From Cladosporium sp. IMV 00045 (Eukaryota > Ascomycota > Dothideomycetes > Cladosporiales > Cladosporiaceae): DNA of 20,721 nucleotides. The position numbers and the translations under genes are program-made. The notes under the pieces were generated by a model. That model was not told where the DNA came from, did not search any database, and saw only the letters and a list, made by a program, of their open reading frames with translations. Of this stretch, positions 1 to 10,901 are shown in pieces (the stretch's first letter is position 1; each line of letters begins with the position of its first letter). The DNA is taken from NCBI GenBank assembly GCA_001931905.2, contig MSJI02000064.1, positions 1-20,721 on the forward strand, written 5' to 3'.

Positions 1-416
1 GTTGCGATTTGGTATGTTTCTGCGGCGCAGTATGCCGTGACGTCTTTGGTTTCTGCTATGGGGTCTACGTGTCTTTTCCTGCCCTTGCCCTTGACGAGGC
101 CATCTCTATTCCTCTGCGCCTCGACTGCAACACGCCTCAAGGAAGTTGATGCTGCTTGAGAACGGGAGGCGCTCTTGCGCTTGGGCTCTTTCTGTGGTAT
201 CGTAGGATGATCTTGTCGTACGATCCGATTCGAGGTGAAGTGATTCTTGGGAATCTTCCGCCCTTGGGCTGCTTGCGAGGCGACGTACTGGTGTCCGGAT
301 GGTATGTAGCTTGTCGTGAGTCGATACCGCGCAGAGCTACGGGCAGCGGTGAGGGTGGTGAGGCTCCTCCTACAGATGGCGCCGAACTCGATCCATGTGG
401 CTGCTCTATGGCTCAT
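1..416 (-). CDS. MRX10-like mitochondrial DUF155 (RMD1 family) protein, 5' part only
   Basis: The minus strand is open from an ATG at 416 to the left edge, giving 138 visible residues with no stop; the gene continues outside the window. The N-terminus is rich in Arg, Ser and Thr and poor in acidic residues, as expected of a mitochondrial presequence. A Lys/Arg-rich linker follows. At residues 126-138 the protein reads DVTAYCAAETYQIA, which matches the start of the DUF155 domain of the RMD1/MRX10 family (VTAYC.A..Y). Members in yeast mitochondria belong to the MIOREX expressosome-like complexes or are inner-membrane proteins. An in-frame upstream ATG at 494 would add 26 residues (MYTREKSSVRY...), but the ATG at 416 starts directly with a presequence-like segment and is preferred. 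It is divergent from VPS41 with 280 bp between the starts. The family call rests on one motif and is moderate; the existence of a coding region is more secure. Confidence 0.55.
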   Translation of the reverse strand, partial: MSHRAATWIEFGAICRRSLTTLTAARSSARYRLTTSYIPSGHQYVASQAAQGRKIPKNHFTSNRIVRQDHPTIPQKEPKRKSASRSQAASTSLRRVAVEAQRNRDGLVKGKGRKRHVDPIAETKDVTAYCAAETYQIA

Positions 417-696
417 GATGGATATGCCTGAGAGGTTGAACAAAGACTCAGTGTCAGGAATATAGCGTACTGAACTTTTCTCTCTGGTGTACATGTATCT
501 CTTTCTTCATCAGCTGCAGCTCGACTGCCGATCTCGAGCACTGACATCACCTCCCGCTGCGAGCGCAACGGCACTGGCTGTCGAGCTCCAACTCTCTACA
601 GAGGCAGTGTAGTGATGTCTGTGTAACAAACTCAGGCATTGTCGCAATACGTTCATTCTCACCATCCGCGCTGGAGCAGCCCTCGATGCCTACAGC
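417..696. promoter_or_regulatory. Shared divergent promoter region, MRX10-like gene / VPS41
   Basis: These 280 bp separate two divergent start codons and must hold the 5'UTRs and core promoters of both genes. No TATA box or known factor site stands out. An ATG at 686, 11 bp upstream of the VPS41 start and in another frame, opens a 52-codon reading frame that overlaps the VPS41 start and ends at 844. If the transcript starts upstream of 686 this would be an overlapping upstream ORF. Confidence 0.5.
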
Positions 697-3600
697 ATGT
701 CTGTGGACCCTCAGGCCGTCGCCTCAGGACCCAAACCGGACGATGCCCTCCAGCAACAACGGCACGAGCAGGAGCATGGAGACCCCTCAGATGCCCAGTC
801 GGATGAGGAGGACGAGGAAGAGGAAGATGACGAGCCGAAACTGAAGTACGCGAAGCTGACCGGTAGCCTGGCCGGTGTGTACAAGAATGGCGACTTCACC
901 TCTGCCTTTTGCGTGGCCGGCGACAAGATGGTCATGGGCACTCAGGATGGCAACATTCATGCGCTGTCGCTACCGACTACGGAGATCCTTCGAACCTACC
1001 ATGCACACTCGGCAAGCATCACAAGTTGCTCTGTCTCTCCAGTGCCTCCTCCGCCGACCCTCACCCGCACGCAAGAGGGCAACGCGTTCCTTGCCTCGTC
1101 AGCGCAATCGATCAAACCTCAGTCGATCAAAACGAGCACGACGAATAGCGCTAGAAACGCTCGACCTCCACAAACAGTTGTGCCGAATACTCCTACCAAC
1201 CAGATCTACATCGCGACATCTTCCATAGACGGCCATGTCTGTGTCTCCTCCCTGGTCGACCCAAAGGATGTTCAATTGCGAAACTTTGCGCGACCGGTGC
1301 AAGCAGTTGCGCTCTCACCCGACTACAAGACAGACCGGACGTATCTGTCTGGGGGGCGAGCTGGGAATCTTATTCTCACCGTTGGTGGCAAAGCAGGAGT
1401 TAGCGTGGACGCGAATACAAACAGCACAGCCGCAGCTGCTTCTGGATGGCTAGGAAGCATGGGTCTCGGAGCGAACAATGGAAGAGACACGATCTTGCAT
1501 CAAGGCGAGGGGACCATCAGTACCATCAAATGGAGTATGAGTGGCAAGTGGGTCGTGTGGGTGAACGAGGAAGGCATCAAGATCATGCGTTCACATCTGC
1601 GATTAGACAGCGAGTCGAGCGAAGATGCATGGAAACGTATAGCGCACGCTTCGAAGCCAAGCCGAAAAAGCTGGGAAGATATGGCCGGTGTTTGGAAGGC
1701 AAGAGCTGAATGGATCGACGATCGACTGTTGGAAAGTGACGATTTGCGATCAGCAACCGAAGCAGAGAAATCGCTGAACGGAGGCACCAACGGAACGACG
1801 AAGAGCACAAAGCGAAAGAACAAGTTTGAAAAGCTGGTCGTAGGATGGGGAGACACTACGTGGATTATGCATGTACATGAGGGTGGAAAGGTACCGTCCG
1901 GCAAGCATGCTGGAGAAAGACAGGTCGGAAGCGCCGACATCATCCACAAGTTGCAGTTCCGTGACTGCATAGTCTCTGGGCTGTCTCTGTATACGCCTTC
2001 CATGCTTGCGATTCTAGCATACCGAACGCGAGATGATGACGACAATCCGCTCCCGGCTTCGACCAACAACGATGCGCCTAAGAAGGGTAGGCAGCACAAA
2101 CACACAAGTCTCGCACCTCAACTGAGGCTCGTCAATGTCAAAGATGGTGAGGAAGTAGACTTGGACGAACTCAGCGTGAGCCGATTCGAAACGCTCAGCG
2201 CCCAAGATTACCACCTCGGAACACTGTTCATTCCTCCACCTCTACCGGAGAAGGCTACCAAGGAACAAAAGGGCGCACTGGAAGGCTTGTGGGAGATTAC
2301 TGGTGGTGGTTACGCTACTCGTATGTTCACTTCTGGAGCCAACGCACTTAGCCGGTCTGATAGCAACAAAGACGACAACGGTCAGTCTGGTGTCTCTTCG
2401 CCTAGAAGTGGAAGCATCCGCAGTGTGGCAACAACACAGACCAAAACCCAGACTGTGGATGCCCATCCTTATACCGCTGAGCCGGGTTTGAAGCTATTCA
2501 TACAGAGCCCTTTTGACTGTGTGATGGCTGTCAAGCGAGATCTGGCTGATCACCTCGCTTGGTTGCTTGAACACCAACAGTTCGAGCAAGCATGGAAACT
2601 CTTAGACAAGCACCCTGATATCGTGGATACTTCCACTGCCGATCGCAGATCCTTCGGTTCAGCAGCGGACACTATTTCACAAACGAACAAGGGTAGTCTT
2701 GCTGAGTTCTTCGCCGACTCTGATTCCACGACCACTATTTCTGCGGCACAACACAGAGATGGCACCGCAGCCAAAGAAAAGAGACGCATCGGAGATCTTT
2801 GGATTGGCCAGCTCGTCACAGCCGACAAGTGGGCCGAAGCTGGCAAAGCTGCAAGTAAGGTTCTTGATGGCAGTACGAGATGGGAGCACTGGGTGTTCAC
2901 ATTCGCACAAGCGGACAAGTTTGACGAAATCACGCCTCATGTTCCTAGCAAGATGCTGAAGCCGCCATTGCCAAGCGAAGTCTACGAGATCATCCTCGGG
3001 CACTACATCGTGACCGATCCGCCTCGGCTGGGCAAGTTGCTCGATGAGTGGGACGTGGATCTCTTCGATGTGCACAGCATCATCACAGCCATCGAAAGCC
3101 GGTTGCGGAGTCACGATGTCAGCGAAGACAGTTCTCAAGAGGGAGTCCAAGGGCGCGACTGGAGGATCCTCTTGGAAGCACTCGCAAAGCTGTATCTTGC
3201 TAATGCTCAGCCTCGAGAGGCTCTGCGTTGCTTCGTACTTACTCAGAATGCAGATGCGGCTATGAACCTCATCCGTGATGAGAAGATTGCCGAGGCTTTG
3301 GTTGATGACATTCCGGGCTTTTTGACACTAAAGATCAGCAAAGAGCAGCTGCGCACAGCTCCCTTGGAAGAACTTGAAGAATCGAGCGCGGAGCCTGTGG
3401 CCTTACTCGTTGAGGAGGCTTTCCGAGGAAGTATTCCTCCAGGAACCGTCATTTATCAGCTTGAGCAGAGGGGAGGTGCCATGCAGATGTTCCTTTACTT
3501 CTACCTCCGCGCACTCTGGAATGGTGGCTCCCACGCTGAACGGGAGAAGGCACCACGCCGAAAATTCCAAATCATGATAGACGAAGGCCATGCCATGGTC

Positions 3601-4611
3601 GAAGACCACGCGGACCTTGCAGTCGAGCTCTTCGCCGAGTACAACCGAGATCTACTGCTTGAATTCTTGCAGACCAGCGAGGTGTACAGCTACGACAAAG
3701 CCGCCGCGATATGCGAGCAGAGACACTATATCCTCGAGCTTGTGCACGTGCTTAGCAAGACTGGACAGCTCAAGCGCGCTCTGTGGCTCATAATCGGCGA
3801 GCTTGGCGACGTCAAGAAAGCAATCGAATTCGTCAAAGGCAATCCCGATCTCTGGGAGGATCTGCTCGAATACGGCATGGACAAGCCAGCCTTCATCCGC
3901 GGCCTGCTGGAAGAAGTCGGCACAGCAGTCGACCCAGCAGAGCTGGTCCGCCGCATCCCCGTCGGTCTCGAAATCGAAGGCCTCAAACAGGGCATCATGC
4001 GACTCGTCAAAGAATACGAAATTCAGTACTCGATCTCCGAGGGCGTGGCGAAGGTCCTCGAAGGCGAGGTCGCAATGGGTATGGACACGCTCCGCGCCGG
4101 CCAAAAGAAGGCCGTCCGCTTCGAAGTCGTGCAAGAATCCCCTTCGGACATCGACATCACCACACACGACGTCCCCACCAAACCACACGGCGGCGAAGCC
4201 CTCCCCGTCCCCAAGCGAAAAGTCGCACACCACGAGAGCAAAGACGTCAAGCCCGGGCACTGCGTGGGCTGCTGCGAGGCTTTCCACGAAAACGGTACGT
4301 CGCAGCAATCAACGAATTAACCTCTCGAGCATCTCAAACTAACAAAGATCCACGCAGAAACCCTCCCCCTCATCGGCTTCGCCTGCGGCCACGTCTACCA
4401 CCTGCCGTGCCTCTTGCGCGCCAACCCCGACACAGCCGACGACGCGACCGTCGAGCGCCTCATGACGCAGCTGGGCTACGGCAACGCCGCCGCCTCCGAC
4501 GATACGGACTACACAGGCCGCAGCGTGGGCGGCAAAGTGGCACACGCGCACGTCGTGCGAAACGTCGTCGAGGGTGGGTGTCGGTGCTGCGTCGTGCCGG
4601 AGGGTGCTTGA
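697..4611 (+). CDS. VPS41: Vps41, HOPS complex subunit (vacuolar tethering)
   Basis: Two exons, 697-4294 and 4358-4611, encode 1283 residues. Vps41 is the HOPS subunit that binds Rab7/Ypt7 and tethers AP-3 vesicles and late endosomes to the vacuole. Visible architecture: an acidic stretch (36-46), then the conserved family start EPKLKYAKLTG and a WD40-like beta-propeller containing several low-complexity fungal insertions (Asn/Ser/Thr-rich, for example around 225-260, 355-375, 445-470 and 565-600). A helical clathrin-heavy-chain-repeat region follows, clearest at about 780-1130. The C-terminus is a RING-H2: C1189-x2-C1192, C1209-x-H1211-x2-H1214-x2-C1217 and C1274-x2-C1277. The intron lies between the first and second metal-ligand pairs, so the RING is seen only after splicing. 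The ATG at 697 is the first in frame. The 3' end converges on SMC4, 639 bp away. The identification is firm. Confidence 0.95.
4295..4357 (+). other. VPS41 intron (63 nt)
   Basis: The donor is GTACGT and the acceptor is CGCAG; an ACTAAC branch site lies at 4338-4343. Splicing joins codon 1199 (Asn) plus one base to AA, making Glu1200, and restores the RING ligands. Read through, the frame reaches a stop at 4318-4320 inside the intron, removing all but the first two Cys ligands. Confidence 0.92.
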
Positions 4612-5250
4612 TTTTGAAGACGCTTTGTTCCACAGCTTTAGCTCTGTTGCTCTTGAAGTTGCGTTTGAGCGTGCAAAGGCGATGGGAGAGTTTTGGGGAG
4701 GGAAGGGAAGGGAAGGCATTTTCGAGTGTTCGGACGGGTCGGAGATTTTGCCGGCCACGTTGTGGTTTTCTCTTCGTCGTGTAGTGTAGTTTGTATATAC
4801 CCCCCATTCATATTGCCATTGTATCAATTGCAGTCCCAAAAACATCCCTCACCAACAAGGCGTGTTCTCACCTATAGAACTGAGTGATCGAGACGCGCAG
4901 AATTGGATTATGGCAATGGGAAAAGTATAACGACATAACTTCAACATCGAAAAGAACAAGAAGAAGAAAAATACGGAAAACGTCTCTCTTCGCACTGAGC
5001 GAGTGCCATGCTTCCCAGCAGGCATGGTCCACCGAGTCTCTTTCATCCAGTTGCTTCCCCTTTCTATCCTCAGAAAGCCTGTACACAAGGATCAAGGGGA
5101 ATAGCCCAACGCCTCATTGAAACCCATCCATCATCCATTTGTCCCGATATCATGCATTTGCATTGTCGCATTACGCCTCAGCCCAACCCTTTCATCTACG
5201 CGGGAAAACAAAAAACCGGCATAAAAGCAACAACATTGTAATCATCCCAT
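4612..5250. other. Convergent intergenic region VPS41 / SMC4
   Basis: This 639 bp stretch holds the two 3'UTRs. No conserved ORF, tRNA or repeat is visible. An A-rich purine tract at about 4940-4985 and a TATATA-like patch near 4794 may belong to polyadenylation signals. All short ORFs here lack recognisable features. Confidence 0.6.
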
Positions 5251-8200
5251 CTACCGTGCGGTGATGTAGTCTTTGTTCTCGACTGTGACACTTTTCGTCT
5301 GTGAGGGAGGGAATTGTTAGTTTCGGGGATTTCTTCTGGGCACTTGTGCTACATGAGTTGGAGGGCGGGGAACATACCATGTGATTGACTTTGTACACGC
5401 CGACGAGCCTCGACGCGAGCTCGAACATGTTGTTGCGCAGCGAGATGACGATGAATTGCGCGTTCTTGGTGCGTTCTTTGATGTAGGCTGCGACGATGGA
5501 GACCTGTTTGGGAAAAGATGAGGGTTAGCGTCGGCATTCCACTGTAAGATGAGTGTCATCGCAAACTTACGTTCTTGAAATCCAGCGCAGCGTCAATTTC
5601 GTCCATGACGTACAACGGCGTAGGCTTGTAGTGATGCAGAGCGAAGACCAGCGCCAGCGAGCTGAGCGTCTTCTCGCCACCGGACAAGTTGCTGATGTTC
5701 TTCCAGCTCTTCTTGGGCGGCATCACACTGAACAGAATGCCCTCGGCGAAAGGGTCGAGGGAGTCGACGAGTTCCAGCTCCGCGTTGCCGCCCATCGTGA
5801 TCATCTGGTACATCTCCTTCAGGCGCATGGAGATCAAGGAGAAACCCTCCATAAAACCCTCGAGACGCAAACGGCGCAGGTCGTCGGTGCGCTTCTTGGC
5901 TGAGTCGCGTGCGGCGAGAGCTGTGTTGAGGTCCTCAAGGCGGGCTGTGTGCTCTTCGACACGGCGGCGGTATTCAGCCAGCACGGCGAGCTCGACGTGT
6001 GAGCTCGTTCGCTCCTCAAGACCGGCGATGGCAGCTTTGAGGGACTCCTTGTCCAGGTCTTCGAGTTCGTCGCGGGAAAGCTGAGGCATGGGTTCTGGCT
6101 CGTGCTCTTCACCTTCTTCGCTGACTTTCTGGAGCGACAGCTTGGAGTGCTTCTCTTCCCAGTACTTGAGTCGCTTCTGGTTGTCGACGAGGATTTTCTG
6201 GTTTTCTTCAAGCTTATTGCGCATTTCGACCTCAGCGCCGCGGGTTTCGTTTAGCTCGGCAATCTGCTCGTCGAGTTGAGCCTTGAGCGCTTCCAGCTCC
6301 TCCTTCTTATCCTCGAGCGTTTGCTGCGCCTCTTCCGCTTGCCGGCGGAAATCAGACGTATCTCTGCTTTGGGTGTTGACTTCATTCTGGACTTTCTCAA
6401 GCTCGGCAGAGTTCTTCTCGAGCTCAGCGCTGGCATCGGCATAGGCCTTCTCGTGCTTCTTGCCCTGCTTCTCGGCCTTCGACTTCGCAACCTCAGCAGA
6501 GCTGAGGCCTTCGTTGCGGGTGTCAATTTCCTCTTTGAGGCCGTCGACCTTGGTCTTCTGGCTACGGAGTTTGATGCCACCGACTTCCATGATTTTGTTC
6601 TGAAGCTCCTGGACTTCCTCTTCGATCCCAGCAGATTGAGACTGAAGCTGCTCGATCTCCTTTTGCATAATAGCAATGCTCTTCTCCAGAGATGTGATTT
6701 GCTGCTTGTCAGATTTGGATGGCTGTTGCTCCGCAGCAATCTCTTGGATGCGCTTCTTGGAGTCGGTAATGTTGTGTTCGATGCTGTCTAATTCAAGGCC
6801 GAGCTTCTGTGCCTGGGTTTCAAGACGTGGAACTTGATTCTGCAAGTCGTGAAGTTGGCCTTCGAGCTCTCGGTAAGTTTCTTGTAACTCTCCGTACTCT
6901 TTCTCCATGGAATCGCGGTCGACTTCCAGCTTGGCGACTTGATCCTTTGTGACATCGGCAGCCAGCTTGGAAGACATGCCACCCTTCGCTACTCGGGTAC
7001 CACCACCGCTCATGGTACCTGACTTGTCGATCAGCTGACCATCAAGAGTGACAACCCGCCATCTTTTGGCGCCATAGGCGATGCGGTTGGCCTGTTCTAG
7101 ATCCTTCGCGACCAGAGTGTTCTGAAGAACGCTGTAGAATGCTGGCAGGAAGCGCTCGTGTTTGCTCTTGACCAGATCGAAGAGGCGAGGCACGTTCTCC
7201 GGAGTTTGGATGGCCGACAAGTCACGTTGCGGCAAGCGGTCCAGCAGAATGAAGTTTGCTCGGCCAAGGTTGTTCTTTCGGAGGTACTCGATGCACTGCT
7301 GACCAACCTCGACGGTGTCGACTACAAGGTTGTCGAGTGAAGGGCAGGCGGTTGAAATCGCGACATCAAATCGCTGGTCGATCGCACCAAGGTTTCCAAG
7401 CCTTCCGTGGAAGCCATCAATACGTCCGGATTCCTTCAACCTGGTCAGGCCGGCAAGCACGTTGCCCTGGCTTTGCGTCGCTGACAAGCTTGCTCGGGCT
7501 TCGTCAGCCTTTTGGCGAGCGCCAGACAATTTGGACTTGATTGCGGGCTCTTGGGCAGAGATCTGGTCGACTTGCTTCTGCAATCGCTGGAGCTCCTTGT
7601 CGGCGCTCTTGCGCTGCTGCTTGCATTCTTCAAGCTCGGCGGCCTTGGTCTCCCGCTGTTCCTGCAGGGTGGCTATCTTGGCTTCTGTTTCAGCAATGGC
7701 AGTGGCACCAGCGCTTTCCTTTTCGTGAAGGATGTCGAGCTGACTCTGAGCTACGGCCATGGAAGATTGCTTCTCATTGATCTTTGCACTCCAGGGTTCC
7801 AATTGCTTCTGCTTGGCGGCAATCTCGTCACTCAAGCCCTGCGTCTTTCCCTTCAGGCTTTCACGAATCCTTGTGAGCTCTTCATCTTCGGCTTGCATCT
7901 CTTGCTCAAGCTCTTCAATCTCGGCGCTGATACGGGCGACATCATCCTCGGCGTTCTTTGCTTGTGTTGCAGAATCCTGGATACCAAGTCTGGAGCTCTC
8001 GAAGGTCTTTTCCAACTTCTTGGCCTTGTTCGTCAGGAACTTCTTCTTCTCCTCAATCTTGACCGTCTCTTTGTCGAGCTGAGACATCTCCTTGAGGATA
8101 CCCTGCGTGCTCTTCTCAAGCTTTTCGTACTCGCGAGAACCAGCCTTGTACTGCTTTTCCATGTTCTTGATCTCTTCTTCGCCGCCCTGATGTCTTTGCA

Positions 8201-9767
8201 GCTCGTCGTTGAGTTGCTCTTGGATTTGTCCGATCGCTTCCTCGGTGACTTGTAGATTATCACCACACTCCGCCACGTAGATTTGGTAGAGGGCAGATTG
8301 CTGTGAGGCAAGCTCGTTCTCGTCTTTGATGTATGCAATAGCCTTATCCTTCTTCTCCTCGAGGCTGTTCCTTTCTTTCTCAACGTGCTGGACGCGAGTG
8401 CTTTTCTCGAGACACACTTCGTTCAATTGCTCGGTCTCCGCGGCGGCTTCGTCAATGGGCGTCTTGTACTTCGAGGTGCCAATGATGTCCTCCAGATATT
8501 CAAGTAAGCCGTCGTCGTGCTCGTTCGCCGCCTTGGGTTTCATCTGGGCAATCGATTCAACTTCACCCTGCAAGATAAGGAAACGCTTGTGATCGAGATC
8601 GATACCCTTGCCCTTGAGATAGGTCGTCACGGTGGTGAAATCTGAGGTCCGGCCATTGATGTAGTATTTGCTCGTGTTGTTCTTGAACACTCTTCGCGCG
8701 ATCACAAGCTGTGAGTCGGGAACCACCGCGGAACCACCTTCGGGCTGATCCATGACTTCTTGAAAGTGAACCTCAACTTCGCAGTACTCGAGATTCGGAA
8801 ACTGCGCGCTGTTGTGAATCAGAGCAGAGATCTTTCCCTGTCGCATTTTGCTTGCACGGAAACCAAACACAAAAAGCAGAGAATCAATAACGTTTGACTT
8901 TCCAGAGCCGTTTGGTCCAACAACGGATGAGAAGGACGAGTGGAACGGCCCTACCACCTGCTTTCCGGCGTATGACTTGAAGTTCGTGAGCGTGAGATAG
9001 GTGATGGTCATACGCGACTTGGGCACTTCAGGCTCTTGTGATTGCGGGACGCCCAATGCTCTAGTTCGCACCACAATGTCCATAGGTTTCTCAAGATGCG
9101 TGACCTGGGGATCCACCTTTTTCACTTCTGGTCTGGGAGTCGCTGCTGTTATAGTGGCCTCAGTCGTCTCAGTCGCCTCAGTTGCGCCCTCGAGTGTCGA
9201 TGCATTCTCATCTGCTGCTGGAGTGTGTCGTGAAGCTGGGCGCGGCGTTTGCTCATTGATTGCGGTTTCAGTGATATCGTTCAAAGGCGTACCATGGCGC
9301 GACGCGGCTTCCGGCGATTCTGAGGGTTTAGGTGTTGGGAGAGGAGGAGGCAGTTCCGGCGTATCGGGTGCGATTGACACTCCAGAGACTCGGCTCTTAC
9401 GCGCGGCTCTGGCATCTTTCACAGATCGTCGTTTTGGTGGCGCTTTCTTGCTGGGCGACACTGGCTCGGCCGCTACGCTCTCAGGCGGACTGAAGACTTG
9501 CGAAGGTTCCACGGACTCGCTGAGTCTTGTCGTCCGTCGGCTGGTGCTGGTTCTGGAAGTCGCAGCTACACTAGCTGTGGTCCTTCGGCGTGGTGAGGCG
9601 CGGCTGCTCTTTGGTGCGGGTGTGTATTCTTCTTCCTCATCTTCTTCATCTTGCTCCCGACTCATGCCACTGTTTTCGATGTCCGAGGAGCCATCCTCGT
9701 CATCCAAGACCACCTTTCTTCTGGAGGCAGCACGTCGCGAACGTCGTTCTGGCGATGCGGCAGACAT
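5251..9767 (-). CDS. SMC4: Smc4, condensin complex ATPase subunit
   Basis: Three exons (9767-5571, 5503-5378, 5298-5251) encode 1456 residues. Smc4 pairs with Smc2 at the hinge and forms the condensin ring that compacts mitotic chromosomes. Seen directly: a disordered Ser/Thr/Pro-rich extension (1-about 250) with an acidic patch; the head start MTITYLTLTNFKSYAGKQV; Walker A GPNGSGKS at 284-291; coiled coil from about 450; the hinge at about 780-920 with GFHGRLGNLGAIDQRFD and the SGGGT motif; the second coiled coil; the ABC signature LSGGEKT at 1361-1367; and Walker B with D-loop LYVMDEIDAALD ending at 1396. The last two exons supply the standard C-terminal head sequence (QFIVISLRNNMFELASRLVGVYK and the final residues TKSVTVENKDYITAR). 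The extended N-terminus and FGFRASKMRQGK after Walker A separate Smc4 from Smc1-3. The start at 9767 is the first ATG. Divergent from the small membrane-protein gene at 10902. Confidence 0.97.
5299..5377 (-). other. SMC4 intron 2 (79 nt)
   Basis: On the minus strand the donor is GTATGT, the acceptor CTCACAG and the branch site ACTAAC. It is phase 0 after VYKVNHM. The last exon is only 48 nt (15 codons plus TAG at 5251-5253) and supplies the typical Smc4 ending. Confidence 0.9.
5504..5570 (-). other. SMC4 intron 1 (67 nt)
   Basis: On the minus strand the donor is GTAAGT, the acceptor AACAG and the branch site GCTAAC. It is phase 0 and falls directly after DFKN in the D-loop. Its removal continues the protein as VSIVAAYIKERTKNAQ, the expected Smc head sequence. 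Confidence 0.93.
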
Positions 9768-10901
9768 CGCGACAATGAAGGCGCGATTATGCTGTTTGGG
9801 TTAGTATGATATCTTGTTGTTGTCGGCTACGTCTAGCAGTCCCAAAACACTAGACTTTCGTTTGTTTACTTCTGAGCCGCATTAGCAAGCCCGACACGCC
9901 CGATTAGGCAAGCTGGCTGGCTGTGGGGGGGAAGGCGCGACTGCATGCCTCAGGCCATTTTTCAGGCCACAAATTCCCACACTTCACCTCTCCGAACTCC
10001 GAGCATTTGCCATTTGGAATTGATTATTATGACGACAAGCCTTACCGCGATGGCCTGCCGCGATCCTGCCGCGGAGGTCGGGCACAAGGCTGGAGCTTAA
10101 TGGTACTTCATCTGTCACTTGCCAACGGCGCTTTTCCCAATCTTTGCTCCGATCGTGGGCAGCGCAGGAATTCCATGCTGGTATACATCCACTTCAGCCT
10201 TCCGCGATCGAAGCGATCATCAACACATCAGCCCTGACCGCCCTGTGTCGTCTGTCTGGAGCGGTCGGCGCCGCAGGGCATCGGTATACAGCACCGCATG
10301 GGTGATGGCTGACTGACTTCACACCATAAAACTTCGCTAAGCTGCTGACATGATTCGGTGTCATCGGTAGCCCGCGGAACCGATTGCATAAGAAATTTTG
10401 TACCAAAGCGCTCAAGCCAACGAGCACCTAACCGTGCCAATCTTTTCGCGCGAGTCGCGATCATATGTCTAATTCACTTTGACTAGATTTCCCAGTAAGG
10501 CAGGGCGGTCACCGTCGCTCGGCTTGTCGGTCCTGCAGTCTTAGGTGTGAGTGGGTAAGTGCAACGGATTTATCGGCATGATCATGGCGTCGATGCTGCA
10601 TCGATGACCGATATCCCAGATCTCTTTTACATTATGTCGCGACCCGGTTCCCTTTTTCGCGTGTTCTTCTCGTACATCAATTTCGTTCTTCTTGCATCCG
10701 CCACTTCTAAGCGCACAGTCTACTCATATCAACACAATTGAAAGACCAAAACAGTCGAAGCGCATTTCCATCATACACAAATTACTTAAAGCGACCACAT
10801 ACCACTGTACCTCAGAAGATTTCCGATAAGTGGCAACAACAACCCCCGATCGAAAGCATTTTCGCAAAAAGACTCCTGATCCCACGCCAAACCCACCAAA
10901 A
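9768..10901. promoter_or_regulatory. Divergent intergenic region SMC4 / SPT small subunit
   Basis: This 1134 bp region separates the two start codons. It must contain both promoters and 5'UTRs. I see no conserved ORF, tRNA A/B boxes or long repeat. A short direct repeat TCAGGCCA occurs twice near 9950-9970. An ACGCGT cell-cycle box that might be expected near SMC4 was not found in the first few hundred bases. The block from about 10740 is A/C-rich and looks like the 5' leader of the downstream gene. Confidence 0.5.

Noticed and set aside
156..431. 91-codon plus-strand ORF near the left edge
   Set aside because: It lies antisense to the presequence and linker of the DUF155-family gene, which is open to the window edge and carries a family motif.
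156..494. Longer start at 494 for the DUF155-family gene
   Set aside because: It would place an unremarkable 26-residue segment before the presequence-like start at 416; kept only as an alternative.
3652..4308. 218-codon minus-strand ORF opposite VPS41
   Set aside because: It is an antisense shadow of the helical and RING region; no independent features.
3783..4784. 333-codon plus-strand ORF overlapping the 3' part of VPS41
   Set aside because: It is an Arg/Pro-rich shadow produced by GC-biased third positions of the VPS41 frame, which has clear domain support.
9001..9804. 267-codon plus-strand ORF opposite the SMC4 N-terminus
   Set aside because: It is an antisense shadow of the low-complexity Ser/Pro/Arg-rich extension; runs of Ser and Gly mirror the SMC4 codons.
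10830..10901. Upstream extension of the SPT subunit ORF to 10830
   Set aside because: The frame there begins with GTG; the first ATG is at 10902, has a good context, and the added residues look like translated leader.
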